64,000 bases of DNA from Paralvinella palmiformis (Eukaryota > Annelida > Polychaeta > Terebellida > Alvinellidae). Shown here one piece after another: positions 36,471 to 48,264 of this stretch. Position 1 is the stretch's first letter; every line of letters begins with the position of its first letter. The stretch lies in the NCBI GenBank assembly GCA_025642065.1, contig JAODUP010001283.1, positions 1 to 64,000 on the forward strand, given 5' to 3'. The notes below the pieces were generated by a model. It made no database searches and was not told the origin of the DNA. It was given only the letters and a program-made list of their open reading frames with translations. The position numbers and the translations under genes are program-made.

Positions 36471-39372
36471 GAGGGACAGATTGACAACTTTAGAGACAGT
36501 AGCGTTGTAGCACATTCAATATAAATTCAGACCACCTTCATAATCAATCTCGCCATCACCATCGATATCAGCTTCTCTCAACATCTCATCAACTTCTTCG
36601 TCTGTTAACTTCTCGCCAAGATTTGTCATCACGTGACGTAGTTCGGCGGCACTGATAGTCCCATTACCATCACGGTCAAAAATCCTGAAAGCTTCCCGAA
36701 TGTCCGACTCGAGATGATCCTGGACGAACTTCTTCGCCATCAGATTAAGAAACTCCGGAAACTCAATCGTCCCACTTCCTGTTTGGCGATAAATGATTTG
36801 TTTTTAGAAAGATAGCTAACCTCATTTTTTACATTTCTGATCTGGAACGGTAGAATAATTTGACACATCACGATCCAGAAGAATCAATCTAAGTACTATT
36901 CAACTTTAACCACAGGAACTGTTACAAGACTTAACCTACTGATCCAGATGTACACCAACTTTGACCTTACCATCTATGTCCACTTCGTTGATGATATGTA
37001 ATAGTTCGGATTCAGTCGGGTTCTCTCCCAGCGACCTCATGACCTCACCCAGTTCTTTAGTCGTAATACACCCATCCGAATTCTTGTCATACATCTTGAA
37101 GGCTTCCACAAACTCTGTAAAAGTCGTTTAGTTACTGTAAAGTCTACTTGAATCGTGCCACTTAGTGCTAGAGCTTGAGCCACGCACATGATAATAATTA
37201 ACAGCAACGATTCAGATACATAGAGAAAGTTCTAATCTCTTTTTAAACTGGTGATGGTTTCTTAAATTTATTTTATTTAGTAATTATTTGTGACAGAACC
37301 CATAAAGACAAACATAACTCATGTTTGATTCCTTATGGGCTCGTTCTTTATACTATTAATACTGGCGTATATTGAATATAATTTAGACATTCGTCGATTT
37401 ACATAAAATCCGTCATAAAAAAGACGGTTTTCTGGTTTAATTGGTTGGACCCAGGTATTTTTGTGGTTGAAAAGGGTGTCTTCAAACTTGTACCGTCGCC
37501 GAGGACGGGATTTCTGATATGGGTAGGCAGTGTGTTCCAAACTATTGGTGTCCCGACTTTGACAAAGGATTTAGCATCATCTAAGGTCATGTTTTAGACG
37601 ATCGGTGGCTTATCGTATCTTACATTAACGACGACAACCAAACTACAACAACAGTTCAGGTATTTTTCAGCTGTTTTCCAATACGTTTACACACCGCCAA
37701 ATAATATAAACAAGCGGAAGATGTTTCAAAGTCGGTTTGTTCTCTGTATACTTTCTGTTTTGGTTTGGTGCTCATGTCTATGTCTCACTTTAGCCCCAGT
37801 TTAATAACTACTACCATACAGTTATGTGCTGTCACTGTTATTGGCTCCCCCCCCCCATCTCTCACTATCCTGCTAGTTTAATTATCTATTTTCTTGAAAA
37901 TAAACATTCCTCTTCGAACGCAGAACCACATAACAAAGACAACGTGGAATGAAATTAAGTTCGTAGAAGAGCTGAATTCTTTGATTTCGGCAATAAACAA
38001 ACACGTCTTTCTGTGTTCGCCACTCGACCATCTTTGATCTCTCAAGACGACGGAGCTCAATCAAAATCACGACTTATAGAGCTACGACAGCTCTACACAG
38101 AACAAAGCCGCCGTTATACCACGTGACCAGATCGGAGAGCGAGGCGGAGAACGTTTTCAGATCCCGAGAGGTCACGTGGAGGCGTCACTGTTGGCCAAAC
38201 GGACAAAGGCAAGGTTAAGCGGCACGTGACGTTAAGCTTACTATACTGAGAATGATTGCTTTATCTTATCCCAGATCCGCAGAGCTTCCGGTAGCTCGGG
38301 CCTTCCGCTTTTCGATTAGAGCCAATATCCCGCTTGGTGGCGCTCCCGCATTAACGTTTATCCGGAATACGATCCATGGTTTAGTTCGGAAATCTCAGAT
38401 ATGTGCTACTTTGGGCTTCCCAACGCGAATGATGACGAGGCCTTGTCCATACCGACAGGTCTCACGTACTTAACGGAAGCCGTCAGACGAATGGATTGTG
38501 GGACTGTCGTGTCGCCTTCGAGGTGTCACGTGACCATTAGTCCAGCTATAATTAAATTATTGCCATGTCGAGAAGCTTGAAGCCATGTCTCTGACTTTAC
38601 AGTGTGTCAAATAGGCCACAGGGCTGTCACCTTATGAAATCAATCATATGATAAATTGGCCTTTATCGATGGTAAACAACAACAATTATTATTATTATTA
38701 TTATTATTATTAAATAACAACAAAAACAACAACATATTGTGTAGTAGTAGTAGTAGTAGCTGTTATCGTTGTTATTGTTATGATAATGTGCTATTAGTAG
38801 TAGAAGCAGCAGCTGTAACAATAGCTATTCAGCTGTTGCTGTTACTAGTAGCTATTGTTATTGTCGTTGTTATTGTCAACATTATCAACCAGGATCTGTA
38901 ATAAGGAGTTAACAAACGACATCTAGTGACACCTAGTGAGTATATCTGGTACTACACAGAGTCGAACATAGACGGTATATAATGAAGCTTATTGCTAGCT
39001 GACATTCACATATATATCTTACAAGTTGATGCCAGATGTATTCTGATCAAAATATGTCTTCAGCATCAAATATCATCTTCGTGTCTCTTTTACTTGATGT
39101 GGGTAGGGAGTTCCTAGAAAGCAGGCTTCGGCTCAAGTCCCAGTGATACCTGACTCTGAGGTAGGTTTCTTTCATGTAATCATCTGATTTCCCTAAGATA
39201 TCCTCACTTATCTGTAGGTCCCAGGTATATCCAACCCCGAGAATCAACAAAAATAACTCACTCACTCACTCACTCACTCACTCACTCACTCACTCACTCA
39301 CTCACTCACTCACTCACTCACTCACTCACTCACTCACTCACTCACTCACTCACTCACTCACTCACTCACACA

Positions 39373-39451
<79 letters not shown>

Positions 39452-39452
39452 C

Positions 39453-39499
<47 letters not shown>

Positions 39500-39555
39500 A
39501 GAAGAGAGTGAGTGAGAGAGAGAGAGAGAATGAGAGATAGGGAGAGTGAGTGAGT

Positions 39556-39598
<43 letters not shown>

Positions 39599-39604
39599 TG
39601 AATG

Positions 39605-39651
<47 letters not shown>

Positions 39652-40134
39652 GTGTGTGAGAGAGAGCGAGTATAATAAGATAAATCGCAATTGTAGGATA
39701 TGTCTAAACAAAATGGTTTTTGTATGGAGTCCAGACGTGTCTATAGCCACACCGCCTGCCCCACCCAATAATCTCTACAGTACCATGAATATGACACATA
39801 ATGAGACATATGATTTAGGTCGTATAAGTTATATATTGATTGGTTCTACTGGCTATAAGATCTGTGATATGAATGTGTTTACATGGACGTCATCAGCGGG
39901 ACTTCTCCCAAATGACCCAAATCTTGGCACAAAGAAGCCACGTTATTATATACGAGCTATAATGGATCTAGTCTGGGTACGATCTATCTTCGGGGTGAAT
40001 GTTCTCGTTCAGTATAGCCGGTTTAGGACTGTACCAGATGTACTTGATTTGGTGAATCGGTCATACCATCATACAGTCAGTGTCAGTCAGTAAATAAATC
40101 ACTCAAATCATCTATGTTTCGCAAGAGTTGTGAG

Positions 40135-40228
<94 letters not shown>

Positions 40229-42932
40229 CACAAATTTCGTCATTAAAAAAATATGTCATCCTCACCACGTGTCTTCTGCCTGATTATTTCATATTCTTCG
40301 CATATAAATATGTGCCTGTGGGTGTTTATGTGTGTGTGTGTGAGTGAGTAAGTGAGTGAGTGAATGCATGAGTGAGTGAGTGGACGCACGCGTCTTTCTG
40401 TATAATATTTGCTCTATTTATCTATCTGCCTATCGATCAACTCATCCATCATTACTGTCTGTGTATATGTCTATCTGTCTTTGTTTATGTCTGAATGTGT
40501 ACATATTTGCGTAATCGGTTTTCTATATGTATGTGTGATTGTGTGTGTATATATATATCTATCTGTCTTTGTTATGTAGGTCTTTATGCATACGCGTTTG
40601 TTAGGTTGGTTTTGTATAAACTATTTAAAATCTACATTTGGACCGTACAATCAGACTATGAAAGAAATATGGACTGCGCCAAAACAAGCAGTTGAGAAAC
40701 AAACAGTATTCACGCTAAATAGTAAACGGTTCTCAGACAAATATGAAATATGATAATCATTTGAGTATGAGTATTCCTAATAAACTTTTGTATGGACATT
40801 TATCTTTGGTCTAAACACTCTACCATACATCCAAATTCAATACAATAGATTCACCTGATTAGTCAATGTACAGCGGGTAGCAATGCAAATCTAATGAAAT
40901 CTGTGATTTGCCAAAAGCGTTTGATGTCATCAATCGTCCAATTCACAGAAAAACTCAACTATTTGGGTATACGTGCTATTGCTAACTAGTGGTTTCAGAA
41001 TTATTTGACCAACAGAAGACAGTAAGTTGAAATTGGAAATAAACGTCTGTCCGAAGTTCAATATTAGCTCGTATTCTGTATCTGATATATGTTAGTTATG
41101 TTTTCAAATATACTTATGGGCATATTATCGCCTTTACTAGGAGACATCATTATATTTTTCCAGTTCCAGTTCTATGACGATTTATTTACATATTTTAAAA
41201 TCTGATTAAACTATATTTGCATAATGATTAGAATGCATGATAAAAATATCACCTTTTAGGCAAAATAATTGTTGTAAATTAGATTTTTGCTTATACAGGT
41301 GGGTGCTAAATTTAATAAGAAAATAACAAAAAGATTTAAATACTAAATACTAAAATATATTACAATAAATAAGTATTTTCTTCTGATTCATTCTTGTCTA
41401 TCGTTCGTAATTACCGCTTCAGTTTACAAAGACGAGCGGTGATAATAATAATTATTTGATTGTTATATTCAGCTGACCTATTTATTAACCAGACAATCAA
41501 ATCATGTTCCGGTAGAATTGATTGGTTTTTCAAGTACACTACTCAACTACGTATTTCCACAAAATAAGGAACAGGTATCAGATATCTAATTTTCAAATCT
41601 GACATTGAGTACAGAATAAAGAGATAATTATTATCAGCTGAGGTACCGTCGGTGAAGTGTTTAAATATGTCCTGTAGAGATTGTATCCTTTGAAAGAAAT
41701 AACTATTTATGTCGATTTAAGTTTTCACTAAGACGCCACCTGGTGATTTCTTTTCACATGAATGATATCTCTCCCATTTATAATTTTACATCAGAGGTTA
41801 GTTTTATTTATTATTTCATAATTCTATAGTTTTTTTGCTACACAATCACCCGGATGACAGTCTTAGCTACACCGAGCCCTTATTTTCTATCTTCCGTATT
41901 TGGTATTAACTTATTATGTATATATATATTGGAAGATTAAATAAGTATACTTCTATGTAGATGCCTGTCTGTCAGTAGTCGTATATGCCTACATGCCTGT
42001 CTCTGTAGATATCCACAAGCCTATCTATTCCTGTCTGCCAATCCCGAACAAAATAGTTGACATAAACACTTCAAATATTTGCCCATCAACAGACAGTTTA
42101 TTGACCCGGAGACAACGAGTCGGTCGAATAATAATATCGTTCTGTTGATGAAACTTGGAGTGCATTTGACACATTATACTTAACAACAAGACAAGGTCAT
42201 TGCTCTCTACATTTCCTCATTAGTCGATAATGCATTAAATACATTGTACGTCACGTGTCTTTCGAATTTGGTGTTTTCATACAAGTATGTAGAAACCCTT
42301 TTTTTAGCGTATTCGTGTTGAACTATTTTGACAGAAGAAAAAACAACACATTTGCAATACATTTGTATTTGAATACTTGCACTTGTATTATACATAGTTT
42401 GACAGATGCTTCAATACTTTTTATACATTTTTTCAGCGATGGAAAATGGATTGTTAGGTAGCGCATCTCTGATGATAGTTTTATAGTAATTTCTCTGTCT
42501 CCCGAGATAAGATAAATTTACCATCTGTACATAGGAGCGACGTATCTTCACATTGGCAGAAAGCTTTAATATTAGTCTCTATCTAATGTGTAATAGGTAG
42601 ATAATATTTTGACAAATTTATTTTTTGTAAAGCATCTTCATAAAAAAACGAAATCTTTTAAAATATTACATAATAGTATATCGGTTAACTTGTGACGGTT
42701 GTTATTCACAACATTAAGAGTTGCGTTGTTCAAGTCTCGAGGATCATCACACCTGATATATGTTGGTCTAGGGGCGACTTTGTAGGGAAACATATCCAGT
42801 AAACAGAGGTATTAGCCGGATTCGAACCCGCAATCTGAACATTTCCAGCCCAGTGCTTTAATCTCTGAGCCACCAGAACCCCTTATTTACAACTAGGATC
42901 GTTAATATTTCCCTTTTTTTATTATATATATA

Positions 42933-42990
<58 letters not shown>

Positions 42991-44476
42991 AAATCTATCC
43001 TTGTATATATCTGATTATTATACAATGTCTACTTTTTAGTGTAAATGAAGATAAAGAATGATGATAATGAATGATGATGATGTATGATGATACTGGTGAT
43101 GATGATAGTGATGATGATGCTGATGTGTCTGTGCGTTTCGGGTGGGATGTATCAATAGATATTGATAAATACATTTATTTGAGTTCATATCAATTTAGTG
43201 AACACGTATCCGAGAACTTATTGGAGGAACAAGGTAACTCAAACACGGGTTTTCTATTTACGTCTATTTACGATTAGTTATTGATAAATTGACTTTAATA
43301 TTTTGTCATGTTATAGATGTATAACCGATAGAGTTCTATCGGAGCCAATCATTAAACGGGGGATTCGATAGAAGATCTTTATCAAACTATCTGTATACAA
43401 GAATCGATATCCTAGAACTGGATCACTTGGTGTCATCGTCACGATTTAAAATCGAAACAGTATCCTCAGTATAACCTATCACCACGACCAACTGTCTCAG
43501 TAGACGACGCGTCTGTTTAAGGATAATTAAAACAAAAGACAAAGACAACATTAAGTGAATGTTAATAGATCGAACAATTGCTTGGTTCAAGTTGATGTTG
43601 ATGATGATGATGATGACAATTGTGAATGCTTATACGTACTGATCCTGAATCGTTCTCATTATGATCCGTATCTACGGTCCTCTCGAACAATCACAGAGAT
43701 CTGAGTCTAATTTCAAATGACATTTGATCCAGTCCTGAGGTTGAGACAACCAATATTTTTTATTATAAATACGATGTTATTTTTCTAAACGATAAACTTT
43801 ATTGGGTTCGATTGGTATCAAAGATAGTCCAAATATTGGAAGGAGATTGTAAACATTCGTCATTTCTGAGATTTTATTTCTGGGAATCATGTTACATTAC
43901 TAGAGAGGAATATTGTAATGTATTTATTAGGTGAGAGATAATTAAGACAGAACAAAAGCCATATACGTTTAAACCATTTATTTCTATGTTGTCTTATAGT
44001 TTCGTATTGTGTATATATTTAACATTAATAACACCTTCCTCATTTCTCAACATTTTATATTAAATAGTTTTGCTCTCATAGTCTTCTCTTTCTCATTGAT
44101 GCGTTGTCAGTATGATGGTATGTATGTATTGTATCATTTTAAAACTTCTATTGCGTGGTTAATCTGTAAGTTAGTGATGCGAATTGGAAAACGCTCACTC
44201 ACCGACTCACTGACTCACTGACACATGCACGCACCCACGCACGCACGCTCGCAAACACCAGACTTCCAGACCATTCCTGCCTGAAGTACAATCCTTTAAA
44301 AAGTAATTAAAAGTAATTAATAATAAAAATAATTTATAATTACCAGCTATCTGTTCGTCAGTAAGCTTCTCCACTTGTTTACCGTCATCTTTTGGCGAAA
44401 TCAAACCGGAAGTTCCCTGCTCATCCACGCCAAACTTTGGCTTGTTTCGGTTAGCAAAATGATGCATACGTACCAT
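35788..44476 (-). CDS. calmodulin-like four-EF-hand protein with N-terminal extension (4 exons, 181 aa)
   Basis: Coding exons on the minus strand are 44476-44344, 37114-36971, 36778-36536 and 35813-35788. Borders are GT-AG, the frame is continuous and the stop is TAG. The protein should bind calcium and regulate target proteins in the cytosol. Four 12-residue loops are at 54-65 ([12 protein letters not shown]), 90-101 ([12 protein letters not shown]), 127-138 ([12 protein letters not shown]) and 163-174 ([12 protein letters not shown]). All keep the Asp/Asn and Glu ligands, so all four should bind calcium. The LTDEQIAEF block aligns with the calmodulin N-terminus, leaving about 36 extra residues in front. 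The end is FAKMILS instead of the usual MMxxK. Divergence from calmodulin argues for a calmodulin-like paralogue. Intron 1 is 7.2 kb, intron 2 is 192 bp, and intron 3 (722 bp) is dominated by a TCAC array. The exon 3 donor (GTGGTC) is weak. The first exon is the least certain, and another start nearer 38 kb is possible. Confidence 0.85.
35935..36320. repeat. (TCAC)n tetranucleotide array, 386 bp
   Basis: About 96 uninterrupted TCAC units lie inside intron 3 of the calmodulin-like gene. On the gene's sense strand this is (GTGA)n, so every unit contains GTGAGT, a strong 5' splice-site hexamer. Frames through it read as Leu-Thr-His-Ser repeats and are not genes. Confidence 0.98.
36418..36463. 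repeat. (GA)n microsatellite
   Basis: Pure GA tract in intron 3 of the calmodulin-like gene, 73 bases downstream of the exon 3 border in the sense direction (a TC tract on the sense strand). Confidence 0.95.
37260..37610 (-). pseudogene. LINE C-terminal fragment
   Basis: A minus-strand frame contains [20 protein letters not shown], the conserved block near the C-terminus of L2/CR1/Jockey reverse transcriptases. A SLKT(P/F) continuation and then a frameshift follow. No catalytic core is present. It lies in sense orientation in intron 1 of the calmodulin-like gene. Confidence 0.65.
38120..38532. promoter_or_regulatory. cluster of four CACGTG E-boxes
   Basis: CACGTG occurs at 38120, 38173, 38223 and 38527 in a GC-richer island inside intron 1 of the calmodulin-like gene, about 1 kb upstream of its first EF-hand exon. 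Such palindromes bind bHLH factors (USF, MITF, Myc/Max type). It could be an intronic enhancer or an alternative promoter. No alternative first exon was identified. Confidence 0.4.
38676..38890. repeat. trinucleotide-rich patch (ATT, GTA, GTT)
   Basis: Short imperfect runs of ATT, CAA, GTA and GTT triplets follow one another. The open frame across it is compositionally biased (Leu, Ile, Val, Asn) and not a gene. Confidence 0.8.
39256..39669. repeat. (ACTC)n - (TA)n - (GATA)n - (GA)n compound array
   Basis: An ACTC array of about 113 bp (39256-39369) is followed by a TA tract (39377-39424), a few GATA units and about 215 bp of GA-rich repeat. All of it lies in intron 1 of the calmodulin-like gene. 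The ACTC/TCAC motif is the same as in intron 3. Confidence 0.95.
40137..40228. repeat. (AATC)n tetranucleotide array
   Basis: About 23 units of AATC. Frames crossing it read as Asn-Gln-Ser-Ile repeats and are artefacts. Degenerate GTGA units follow at 40338-40382. Confidence 0.97.
40905..41115 (+). pseudogene. LINE reverse transcriptase fragment
   Basis: A broken + strand frame reads [14 protein letters not shown], corresponding to the catalytic LDLSKAFDTINH block. [15 protein letters not shown] and ILYLIYV pieces follow, but no catalytic YADD box. Stops and shifts show it is a relic. It lies in intron 1 of the calmodulin-like gene, antisense. Confidence 0.65.
41120..42710. other. intronic AT-rich stretch, nothing recognised
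   Basis: Part of the long first intron of the calmodulin-like gene. No coding, repeat-family or structural signal could be supported. Confidence 0.45.
42720..42890 (-). repeat. tRNA-derived SINE, family 4
   Basis: The minus strand has a tRNA-like head with A box GGTGGCTCAGAGATTAAAGC (42873-42855 region) and B box GGTTCGAATCC (42828-42818). A body with CGCCCCTAGACCAAC and a CAGGTGTGATGATCC stretch follows. The long tail and lack of a clean cloverleaf argue for a SINE rather than a tRNA gene. Confidence 0.7.
42925..42986. repeat. (TA)n tract
   Basis: TA dinucleotide tract interrupted once by TTTTA, beside the family 4 SINE head. Confidence 0.92.
43000..44340. other. intronic stretch, nothing recognised
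   Basis: Contains a GAT/GATGAT triplet patch at about 43058-43121 and degenerate TCAC units at 44194-44222. No coding signal is seen. Confidence 0.45.
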
Positions 44477-44479
44477 CCT

Positions 44480-45935
44480 AGCCAGGTTTATAGTTTATAG
44501 TCCGGTCTGATCGTGTGGAGAGAAATCAACCTGGGAAAATCGAAAAGTAGCGACACGTTATTACGACTTATCACCGCTTATCACGACTTATCACTACTTA
44601 TCACCACTTATCACGAGTTATCACCTCTGCGATGTTTTTCCCACTTTGATTGTCCCGATCCAGATGTAGTAATCCCAACAAGAGCGTCCCCTACTCCTGC
44701 TGCTGTGAAGTCTGACCAATAGACGTCGGTGTCTCATTCATTCAGCTGTCTCACAGACACGCGTTAAGACTCGGCTGCTGATTGGCTGAGCTGGAAGCCG
44801 AGACATCGTCACTCGTCCTCTTACTCGACGACTGACTTCGAACAAGGATTAACACAAACACACGCACGTGGAGACCCGTGTCCTAGTTTACGCATACACG
44901 CCCACGCTCACGCATACACTTACTTACCCAAACCAAAGAATATTGATCACGAACCAAAAACTAGACAGATCGTAATATTTACATTTATTTTTTATCTTTC
45001 GCGCTATTGTCATATACATTATTGCGGCTTTCCGTGAAAATGTGACGCTGTTCTGTTATGGTGCGTTTATTTCTATGAAACAAACAGTTAATAGAAAATG
45101 TTCCCCCTTTCACATATGTCACTCCCACTCACTCACTCACTCACTTATTCACCTAGTCTATATTTCATACGCACATGCATACACTTGGATTCCTGCTTGA
45201 TTGATTCACACCCACAAAAACCCAACACAACACAACACAACACAACACAAAAAACAACACAACACACACACACACACACACAGATAGAGCTATTACAGAT
45301 CGGTATTGTTTTAATCGTCTTCCTATACAAATCACTATTTGGTGTCTCTCCGTCAAGTTAGACGCCATAATCTGATTGGTTCATATGTCTCGCTATAGCC
45401 GACCGAGATTATTTCACGGCAACCGAACGACCTTGACCCATAAGCAGCCGCTCGACCTCACGTCCGGATCACTAATCCGATGAAGACAAACATTTCAGCT
45501 CGGCTCTAGACAGAATCGTCAGCGCACGTGATACGACGTTCATCGAAATCTGATTACCGCCCACCAGACGACGACGCCAGCACCCCGATCCCTTAAACCG
45601 AAAATCTGGAAGTACGTTCGCGAGCGTTATTAAGTGGAACCGGATCCTGACCAATCACGGCCGCCGTCCAATATTGGTGCGCGCGCACCGAGATTCTTCA
45701 CGGAAAACGACCGCAATGACTCTGAAGAGGCCACACTTAAGATGCTAGTAGTCGAATGTCGAAGAGATAAAGCGTGTTGAAAGGGAGATAAAGAATCTCT
45801 GGAAATGACATTCTTACAGTAAGATGGTGTAAGGTGACGAAATGGACATCAGCTCGTCATAGTTTCTTCCACAAATGGCCAGCTACGTTTGGGAACGATA
45901 ATGGCCGATTTCAGGGTCCCAATGCTGGGATGGGC

Positions 45936-45978
<43 letters not shown>

Positions 45979-46481
45979 GGGAGGGGGAGAGGGGGAGATC
46001 CGCCTCTCTGAACCTAACACGCCATTGGATGCGGATACCATACCCACCCCTCACACAAGCAGACCGAGTAAGCAATTTGCTGTGAAAAGAATGGTGCTCG
46101 AGTGTGTTATAAACGGCGACAAAGGTTGGCTCTGAGACTAGCTGGGGGGTTAACAAGACCCTCATTGCCCCCTGATTGCTTTTCGGCTCCCCCCTCCCCC
46201 CCACACAGACTGAGGGGTATCGTGGGAGTTGGTACCCTGATAGACTGCCAAAGGTCTTCTGGCTTATAGCCTGTATGTGTGTCGTTAGGACGGGAACATT
46301 GCCTCGCAAATAATTGTCCAATCTGCGACTGTCAGCAATATAACGTCATTATCAGAATATCAATATCTCATCTTGAAGGTCAGTCGCAAAACATCAAAAT
46401 CCAGAAGAGGATGACAATAGTCTGTTATACTTCACATATATGTTGGTCAAAGAGTATGATATAAACGTGTTTATATATATA

Positions 46482-46518
<37 letters not shown>

Positions 46519-46790
46519 AATATAAATTAGTTATTGTTTATAGTAATAATTATGCATATTATTGAAGGGTATATGACGATAAATATCGCATATGCATATT
46601 TTATCATTATTTTATTGAAGAGAGATTTGTGATGCTGTTGAATTTTATGTAATAATCTAGAAGATGTTAATATCTATGGTATATGTACGTGCGTGTATAT
46701 GTAAGTCAGAATACAGGTGATGTCTGTAACTAATACATCACAGGTGTACGTAAATAAGAGTCAACACTCTTTAAATAATATTACTATTCT
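44480..46790. other. upstream region of the calmodulin-like gene
   Basis: GC-richer sequence with short tandem patches: TTATCAC units at 44558-44625, ACTC at 45123-45147, AACAC at 45225-45280, GA at 45940-45990, and TA at 46471-46514. CACGTG occurs near 44866 and 45524. The promoter of the calmodulin-like gene should lie near 44480-44900, but no core element is recognised. No gene is seen. Confidence 0.4.
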
Positions 46791-46805
46791 GCTAAAGGCT
46801 TGTGG

Positions 46806-46878
<73 letters not shown>
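46806..46878. repeat. (TA)n microsatellite
   Basis: Pure TA tract of about 73 bp. Confidence 0.95.
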
Positions 46879-46881
<3 letters not shown>

Positions 46882-47374
46882 CCTTTTAGTAAAAACAGTT
46901 TTACATAATTTACAACAGTCTAATAATATTACGTCAGCAAATATTATGACGTCACTATTAAGGTGAAGTGCTACAGCTTCCAGCAGAGAGCGTTGCAATT
47001 GTCTGGATTTATTGTTCTGCCTTTTCCAATAACTGATTCAATCCCAGCAATAATTAGGGTTATTCCGGGTCTCCATTTGTCCCCAGTATGTACCTGAACA
47101 ATTCCTATTTCGCTTCTTCGCCCTCAAAACAGTTTTCCTTTGGCACGGACCGGATCATGAATGAGGCAGGAGCCCTCCGATCACGACTGGCTACAGGTTA
47201 TCCAGGACCAATAACAAATCGATCGATTCTATTGACGACAATCCGAAAACAAATATCACCTGTGAGAAGCTTTCTTCTGCGATTATTTACTCGACCTTCA
47301 AATACAAGAAATAGAATTACTGTCGAGACGGATAAATAAGTCATGACAAAACTGCAATTTGTCAGTATAACAGA

Positions 47375-47490
47375 TATAGAAAAGTCACATCTGTTCAAGG
47401 TCGCTTTCACAGATAAATACTAATTATCTTTTATATCTCTTACAGACATATTATTTGGGGCATCATTGTACATCGCCTTTGAATAGCTCC
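47375..47490 (+). repeat. L2-type LINE 3' end fragment
   Basis: The + strand reads KSHLFKVAFTDK followed by a stop and a tail (ACATATTATTTGGGGCATCA) matching the 3' end of the LINE at 28605-29500. Only the last few codons and the 3' UTR survive. Confidence 0.7.
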
Positions 47491-47519
47491 TGCTTGTATT
47501 AAATATACATTATTTTTTT

Positions 47520-47520
47520 T

Positions 47521-47553
<33 letters not shown>

Positions 47554-47565
47554 TTCATCATCACA

Positions 47566-47609
<44 letters not shown>

Positions 47610-47610
47610 G
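47520..47610. repeat. (ATC)n and (ATT)n arrays
   Basis: An ATC triplet run (about 47520-47560) is followed by an ATT run (about 47568-47609), just after the LINE 3' tail. Confidence 0.93.
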
Positions 47611-47994
47611 TGGAATAGGTTTTTGTTTTGGTTACTGGAGTAGAAAAAGCTCTGATTTACATACGCATTAATATGGGTATTCATTATGATCAGGAACCGT
47701 TTATACTCATTACATTATGTCATATTTTGTCTAAAAGTTATAATAAATGTGATTTTCTGAAGATCGATTCCAGATGTAAAAGGCTATTAACGGTTTATGA
47801 TATGTTTTAGACGAACAACATTGTTTACCAGTTGTAATCGATTAGTTTACGTGCCAAAAATATCAGTTTTCAGGCGAAACATTTGGATGCTATACAGTCG
47901 TTAATGAGATAACCATTACTGGGACGAGAAACAATGGATATGAACAATTTGGAATAGCTCAGGTGCTTTGTTGACTACTGCTATTCCTGCTGCC

Positions 47995-47995
47995 G

Positions 47996-48036
<41 letters not shown>

Positions 48037-48219
48037 GGGCACCTCCTTGGTCTAACTGGTAGCGTGTTGGACCACATATCACTACCAACTGAGTTCGAAT
48101 CTCACTGTGGGCATATCTGAAGAGTGTTTCATTCGCTTCATTACATTTGGAGGTCGCTACTATTACTGCTGCTGCTGCTATTGCCACTTGTACTACTACT
48201 ATTATTACTACTGCTGCTG

Positions 48220-48260
<41 letters not shown>
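47995..48260 (+). repeat. family 1 tRNA-SINE between two (CTA)n arrays
   Basis: A CTA triplet array (about 47996-48036) abuts a SINE (48037-48158). The SINE has an intact A box (GGTCTAACTGGTAGCG, 48049-48064) and B box (GTTCGAATC, 48093-48101). A second triplet array (about 48160-48260) follows. The SINE matches the full copy at 27209-27391. Confidence 0.85.
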
Positions 48261-48261
<1 letters not shown>

Positions 48262-48264
48262 GTT

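Noticed and set aside
39602..40093. 163-codon + strand frame with a non-repetitive second half
   Set aside because: The first part is GA repeat. The second part resembles no known protein and lies in the antisense strand of an intron. No splice or promoter support.
43071..43277. Acidic 68-codon frame
   Set aside because: Its Asp/Met-rich start is a GAT/ATG triplet repeat and the remainder shows no recognisable domain.
47088..47339. 83-codon + strand frame just before the LINE 3' tail
   Set aside because: It does not read as the LINE C-terminal region (no LWN-type block) and matches no known protein. Probably chance.
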